NCBI RefSeq assembly: GCF_017654505.1
Contig: NC_054548.1
Location: 28,363,796-28,427,795 of the forward strand
Source of the DNA: Polyodon spathula
Taxonomy: Eukaryota > Chordata > Actinopteri > Acipenseriformes > Polyodontidae
Direction: 5' to 3'
DNA length: 64,000 nucleotides
Position numbers and translations under genes: made by a program. The notes beneath the pieces were generated by a model that saw nothing but the letters and a program-made list of their open reading frames with translations, did no database searches and was not told the origin of the DNA. This document shows, piece after piece, positions 58,701-64,000 of this stretch. How positions within the stretch are numbered: position 1 is the stretch's first letter; every line of letters starts with the position of its first letter.

Positions 58701-59781
58701 TATTTTCATGGTACTTGGTACAGTCTGCATTGCTTTATTGGGACACTTCGGGAGAAGGAAAAATATCCTGAATAAACTAATGTTCCAATTAAACGAGAGG
58801 CAGTTGAGAGGACCTTAGTTACACTTTTTTGTTTCTTAATGATAAGAAAAATAATGAAATCACATCAAATTATGATTAAATGTTAAATACATCATTTAAA
58901 ATACGAGTCAGTGTTTTATTTTTTTCATTCCTAGTCAAAATTTTGCTGTTTTGTATTTCTTCATGAAATGAAAAAGAATGAAATCACATCTTATCATCAG
59001 GTGAGGCATCTACGATGTTGACACGGCAACTTTCTTTGAAATAACAGCCTGAAACATGGTTTACGCAATTTATGCAAGTCACAGCATAATCACATACTCA
59101 CTGCACTCTGCCCCCAGACCTGACTTTCTTGAAAATACTTAAACTACTAAAAGACATAAACAGCAATGGGAAGAACCTTCTTCCAGAGAAAGCAGAAATC
59201 CCGATTGTCAGTTTCCCGATTAGCAGCTCCAACTGTATTAACATTATTTAGTATTTCAATCAGTCTGTATTTAGCTACAATTTTGCATATGTCTGGAGAA
59301 TTGCTTATCAAATTGTGAATAAACGTTGAATTGGTAATTATTCTATATATTCTATATTATTCTGTACATACTTTTGGTTGTCCTAGTTATTAACTTTTTC
59401 ATAATACAGATAGCTCTAATTTTTTATTTACAGTCGTGGCAGGGAATGTAAATTAACAAAATGTCTGTACTGTGTTTTTGTTTTGAGTGTGTTCTACCAT
59501 TCAAAACATATATAAAAGTACAAAGGTATGTGATCTATATGATGAATCTGTTACAATTACATACATTAAAATGACAACAGAGCTATGAAGAATAAATATG
59601 AAAAGGCAGCAATTGTGTTTTCCTTGCTGAGGGACTCTAAAGTACATTTACTTGTATTGTATTATTTATTACAAGGATTTCATTATACAGTACCACCAAT
59701 GCAAAGGTATGTATTGCTCATAATGTTTGACCAATAATATTTTATAGTAAAATAAACATGATCGTTGATATCATGCACTGT

Positions 59782-59787
<6 letters not shown>
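55800..59787. other. Non-coding stretch of about 4 kb
   Basis: No gene recognised. The longest open frame (58037-58471, minus, 144 codons) has no recognisable domain and an irregular, AT-driven composition. (TTTA)n-like repeat at about 56410-56430. Confidence 0.45.

Positions 59788-59834
<47 letters not shown>
59788..59834. repeat. (TA)n tract
   Basis: About 22 TA units with one shift near the end. Confidence 0.9.
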
Positions 59835-59841
<7 letters not shown>

Positions 59842-60084
59842 TTACAGGCGTGTAGCTAGTCACCAAAAAACAAAACAAAAAGTGAAATCTACTGTGACAG
59901 ACCCATATACAAAATAGTAAGTTTTTAGCTGTATTTTATTTATTTATAACAAAATAAACAATAACTCAGCTCACAACACTCTCCAACACACTCTCCTCCA
60001 ACAGTACACCTTCCTCACTTATATATTAGTGACCTGAAAATTAATCAGTAAACACCCCCACAATCCACACGTGAACAATTAACA

Positions 60085-60087
<3 letters not shown>

Positions 60088-60132
<45 letters not shown>
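60088..60132. repeat. (CA)n microsatellite
   Basis: About 22 CA units. The 200 bases before it ('tgtgacagacccatatac' onward) look like the end of an LTR but could not be delimited. Confidence 0.9.
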
Positions 60133-60134
<2 letters not shown>

Positions 60135-61700
60135 CACATCTACCCATTGTGATCAAATAAATGAATACATTGTTCTATAGAGCCGCTGTACATTCAGCTC
60201 AGTCAGGTCAACTTTAGCTGCAGAAGACATGCTCATTTTGATGCCGATAAAAAGCCATTTGCTGGCATCAAACTGTTTAATGAATCTGTTAAATTCTAAG
60301 CAAGTGAGCAAAAAGGGTCTGCCATCACTGCACTGCCATTGTCACCGTGCTGGAATTAAACCCTTTTTAAGATTTTTTTTTTTGCTGCCTGCTTCTTTAA
60401 AAATATAAGATACTTAAAAACTGGTACTTTTGTGATGCTGGAATGAGTAGGTCTTTACTATTTTTCTAGAAATAATGATTTAACCTTCATCAAATCCAAC
60501 GGTACACTGTTCTTTGATCTTTCAATGCCCCCATGCTGTGAATGAGGCAACTGCAATTTTTAAACACTTACTCCTATGCATTCTCATAGAACCACTGCTT
60601 TTTGACAGTGCTAAAGATAGCTGAGGTTTATCAATATGAAGCTATAGTTCATGTTTACATTGAGTAATTCCTACAAACTGCTACTTCCTACTAGTTGCTT
60701 TGAAGTTTGAATGGCTTGACTTTGAACTTGGATGGGGATAAAGTGTGCACATTATATTAAAATGGATTCTAAAGGGATTCTCATTTTATATTAACTTTTT
60801 TTCTGTAGTCTGTGGTTTAAAACCTTCCTCTTCTGTCATTTACAGTCTTGCTCATGAGATAACTTCCACCATCAGTGCAAAATGGAGAGATCAAGTTCTG
60901 CCAGCCTGCAATTTTAATTGAGGCTTACAGAGTCCAAACTGAAATTGATTTAATCTTAATCTGGAAGCACTGCATTTCATGCCCACATTCACACAAAACA
61001 AACCCATTCAGGCATCTGTGATGTTAAAATTTTTACGAAGCAACAATCTTATGAAAAGAAACGTTAATGTGACAAATACTTTTGAATACCAAGAGGCTAA
61101 CTTTTTTACCTTTTGATAAAATGCATACTACGAAAAAACATTCTCTGGTTCCACAATGTTTCGAGCAAGACTAATAAATCATGGTAACATTACAAGTTGA
61201 TTACCAAGAATGAGAGTCCCATGGAATCTTTATGTTAATCTAAACAGTTGTTGCCCCTTTAGTCATCATGTACAGTCACCGATAAAACACACTGATATTT
61301 TTGAAAAAGCATAACGGAAGGAAATCTGGAGAAATATAAAGCAAATCTCTATCTGTAACTAACAGAACAGCTGCTCTAAAGAGACCACCATATAAATCTA
61401 CTCTTTCGTAAAAACCACAACCTTAAATTAAAACTTGCATTAAATCATAATTGTAATTTTAATTAATTACCATTATTACTATAACCCTCCCCCTCCATAC
61501 CTCAAATTGGCCAATGCAAAGTAATTCACTCCCTATCAATAATTGAATTAGATGGTATCCAATAAGGAATTATCAAGGGGAGTGAGTGAAGAAGCTATTA
61601 GAAAATGATACAAACCAATTACAAAGTGTTAGACAGCACTAATGGGGCATTCTTGACACATACATTATTTGAGCCGCTCAAGACAATCTGGGAGATTTAG
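60133..61700. other. Non-coding stretch, nothing recognised
   Basis: AT-rich, no long open frame and no recognised repeat. Confidence 0.45.
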
Positions 61701-61712
61701 TGGTTTTATAAC

Positions 61713-63259
61713 TTTTTTTTATTTTATTTTTTTAATTCTGTTTATTGGTTTTATAATAATAACAAGAGGGAGATTTTACAATCAATTACAGAAATCAGCA
61801 AATAGTTAAGAGAAAAGAGGGGAGAGAGTAAGGAAAGAGGTAGAAGTCAGGAAAGAACAGCAGGGGGAAACAGTAGGTCTTCCAGTTGCGAAGCAGAGAA
61901 TGCATTAGCCAATAAAAACAGGAACATCAAGAAAGGGATGGGCGTTGGAGGCAATCAAAATAAGATAAGAAAGGTTGCCATGCTGTCTAAAATTTATCAG
62001 TGGAGCCACGAAGAGTAAACTTCATTTTTTCCAACTTGAGAAAATGCAACACATCTCTAATCCAGCAAATGTGAGTGGGCGGGGCAGCTTGCCTCCAATT
62101 TAGCAAAATTAAGTGTCTAGCCAGGAGAGTTAGAGATTTTGCTTTGGACAAACAATTAGTGCTGGGTACCACACCAAATAAAGCAGTAAGCAATATGGGG
62201 TCAATGTGCAGCTGCAAAATTTGTGAAATAGTGTCAAAAATAGAGTAAGTAAGAATTTAGCCGGAGGCAGGGCCAAAACATATGTAAAAGTGTAGCAGGG
62301 GCTTGTTTACATCTGTCACATGTTGGGTCAGTTTCAGGGTAAATCTTGGAAAGTTTAAGCTTAGTCAAATGAATACGATGGAAAACTTTAAATTGTATTA
62401 GTCCATGCCTTGCACAAATAGAGGAGGAGTGTATGCGGAACAACATTGCCTCCCAGGCCTCATCTGCAATAGCTTGTCCTAAATCTTATTCCCAGAGTAT
62501 TTTTAAGGTGGACAGTGACGGGCAATGTAAGGCAAACATTTTTTAATGTATAGCCCTTAGAAATTGAAGTCAAATTAAGAATTGAGGCAACTGGGGAATT
62601 TGGAGGTAATGTGGGAAACTGGGGCACCCTGTTACATACAAAGTCACGCACTTGTAAGTAGCAAAAGAAATGAATTTGAGGGAGATCAAATTCATGAGAA
62701 AGCTGTTGAAATGATGCAGAAGTGCCCTCAATATACAAATCTTTGATGGAATTAATACCATGGTTACACCAAATATGGAAGGCCTTGTCTTGTAGGGAAG
62801 GAGGGAATAGATGGTTTGCATAAAGAGGGGACATTACTGAGGACTGCAGACCAAAGTGTCGCCTTAGATGAGTCCAGATCCTGAGGGTCGACCGCACCAG
62901 TGTATTGGTGGTGTAGTGTGAGGCTGGTAGAGGGATTGGAGAATATATCAAGGCCGGTAAAGAGGTAGGGGCGCAGGAGACTGACTCCATGTACACCCAT
63001 GCTGGGGTGGTTTGCTGGTGGTGGATGTGCAGCCTGTGTAAAACATTACGGATATTAGCTGCCCAGTAATATAATTGAAAATTGGGCAAAGCCAGACCTC
63101 CTAATGGTTTTGGTCTCTTTAAAAAGATTTTACGAATGCATGAAACTTTTTTATTCCAAATAAAGGCTGAAATGATTTGATCATGTTCATGAAAAAAGGA
63201 TTTAGGAATATAGACCGGAATGCACTAAAAGAGATAGGAGAATTTAGGAAGTGTATTCA
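61713..63259 (-). mobile_element. L1-type LINE, 5'-truncated
   Basis: The minus strand encodes the C-terminal part of an L1-clade ORF2: SAFIWNKKVSCIRKIFLKRP, GGLALPNFQLYYWAANIR, a cysteine block TCDRCKQAPATLLHMFWPC and LLNWRQAAPPTHICWIRDVL, in three frames because of indels. The plus-strand left end is T-rich (poly-A on the minus strand). TTTTATAAC is present on both sides (61704-61712 and 63260-63268), an exact duplication of at least 9 bp as left by target-primed reverse transcription. The RT core and endonuclease are missing through 5' truncation. Confidence 0.85.
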
Positions 63260-63268
63260 TTTTATAAC

Positions 63269-63728
63269 TTCTAAGATTATAATATTACTATCTTTTTATT
63301 TTTCATATTCAGATATACTGGTATATAACCTCAGCACCACCTTATTTAAACAATATTTTGGTGTTCCCTGGGCTAAATATTGAAGCTCCATCAAGCAGTG
63401 CCTGTACAAGTCAAGCAGACAAGCATACTGTCTTATCAAATCTTTCTATTAATTTGTATTACAGTTTTTGAAAATGTGAAATGCTTGGTCAGAGTTTAAA
63501 AACATAATATCTAGTTTAATACAATTATGCGTATTGGGAATGTAAGAAATATAACTGTTCAACTAGTCAAACTGAAATATTATACAGAACTGATGTAGAG
63601 TAATTATGAGTGATTTATCAAGTTAATCTAATTTATCAATTTCTTAGTAAAGCGGTTCTTAAGTGGTCAGTTATCTGAAAAACTGATTTTTAAACCAGGT
63701 TTAAACCAGAAAGAACCTTTTATACCTT
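63269..63728. other. Non-coding stretch, nothing recognised
   Basis: AT-rich, no feature seen. Confidence 0.4.
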
Positions 63729-63962
63729 TGTCACAAAGATGGCTGGAGTGGGTGACGTGAGACCAGAAACAGGAAATAAACAACAAGAGAGGTGAAGTTT
63801 GGTGGAGCTGAGCGAATGGTCTCGCTCAGCATTTAATAAATAAACAGAACAGAAAATAAAAAGGTTGTACCAAACAAAAAACACAGGACATGACACATTC
63901 GCCAAAACAAAAGAGACAAACAAAACGGACTATACAGACAAACACGGTGAGCTGATTTAACG

Positions 63963-64000
<38 letters not shown>
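63729..64000 (-). repeat. LTR family A, copy 4, cut by the window end
   Basis: TGTCACAAAGATGGCTGG at the left edge, then the same body as copies 1 and 2 through 'gtttggtggagctgagcgaa' and 'tttaacgatta'. At that last point a (TTA)n expansion (63964-64000) replaces the less regular TTA-rich sequence of copy 1. Whether it is solo or part of a full element cannot be seen. Confidence 0.8.

Noticed and set aside
59894..60087. LTR beginning TGTGACAGACCC
   Set aside because: No second edge or duplication could be found; kept only as a remark.

Overview
This is nuclear DNA from a vertebrate, almost certainly a ray-finned fish. The evidence is the mixture of repeats: Tc1-like transposons, a CR1-type LINE ending in TTCTTATG repeats, a DIRS-type retroelement, a tRNA-derived SINE, piggyBac, PIF/Harbinger and hAT elements, a Helitron, an L1-type LINE and very many (TA)n, (CA)n and (AAT)n tracts. 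The LTR, CR1 and SINE-tail types resemble those I associate with sturgeons and paddlefish, but the species call is only a guess. No bacterial operon, rRNA, free-standing tRNA or CRISPR array is visible.

Layout. 1-5 kb: a long inverted repeat (arms about 0.65-0.75 kb) around a piggyBac remnant. 5-10.4 kb: SINE and LINE tails and solo LTRs of two families, two of them with exact 5-bp target duplications. 10.5-12.1 kb: a structurally complete Tc1-like transposon with an unbroken 338-residue transposase, flanked on both sides by (TA)n. 13.9-14.4 kb: a second piggyBac remnant. 16.9-18.8 kb: DIRS-type Gag and the start of its reverse transcriptase, cut by a CR1 LINE (18.8-21.4 kb) that lacks its endonuclease but keeps ORF1 and RT in one frame. 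21.7-23.5 kb: a two-exon integrase-like gene whose third catalytic acid is replaced. 26.3-31.9 kb: a decayed HECT ubiquitin-ligase-like gene on the minus strand.

34.4-42.9 kb is the most unusual part. An old Helitron (Rep, helicase and a possible ubiquitin-protease-like tail) is split by a 4.56-kb DDE-type element at 36571-41131. That element has matching terminal repeats, an AAAG target duplication and at least nine copies of a 14-base motif, GTCAACNNTGTTAC, near its two ends. 43-51 kb holds more LTRs, a possible TIR element and two fused Tc1 remnants. 51.45-54.22 kb is a candidate PIF/Harbinger element (TAA duplication, MADF-domain exon) carrying a Tc1 remnant, an LTR and a hAT MITE inside it. 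55-64 kb is mostly non-coding, with another solo LTR, a 5'-truncated L1 flanked by a duplication and the start of a fourth copy of the same LTR family.

The genes do not form a pathway. The window is an accessory region dominated by mobile elements in which several nested insertions can be ordered in time. The only sequences that might once have served the host are the HECT-like gene and the integrase-like gene, and both look damaged here.
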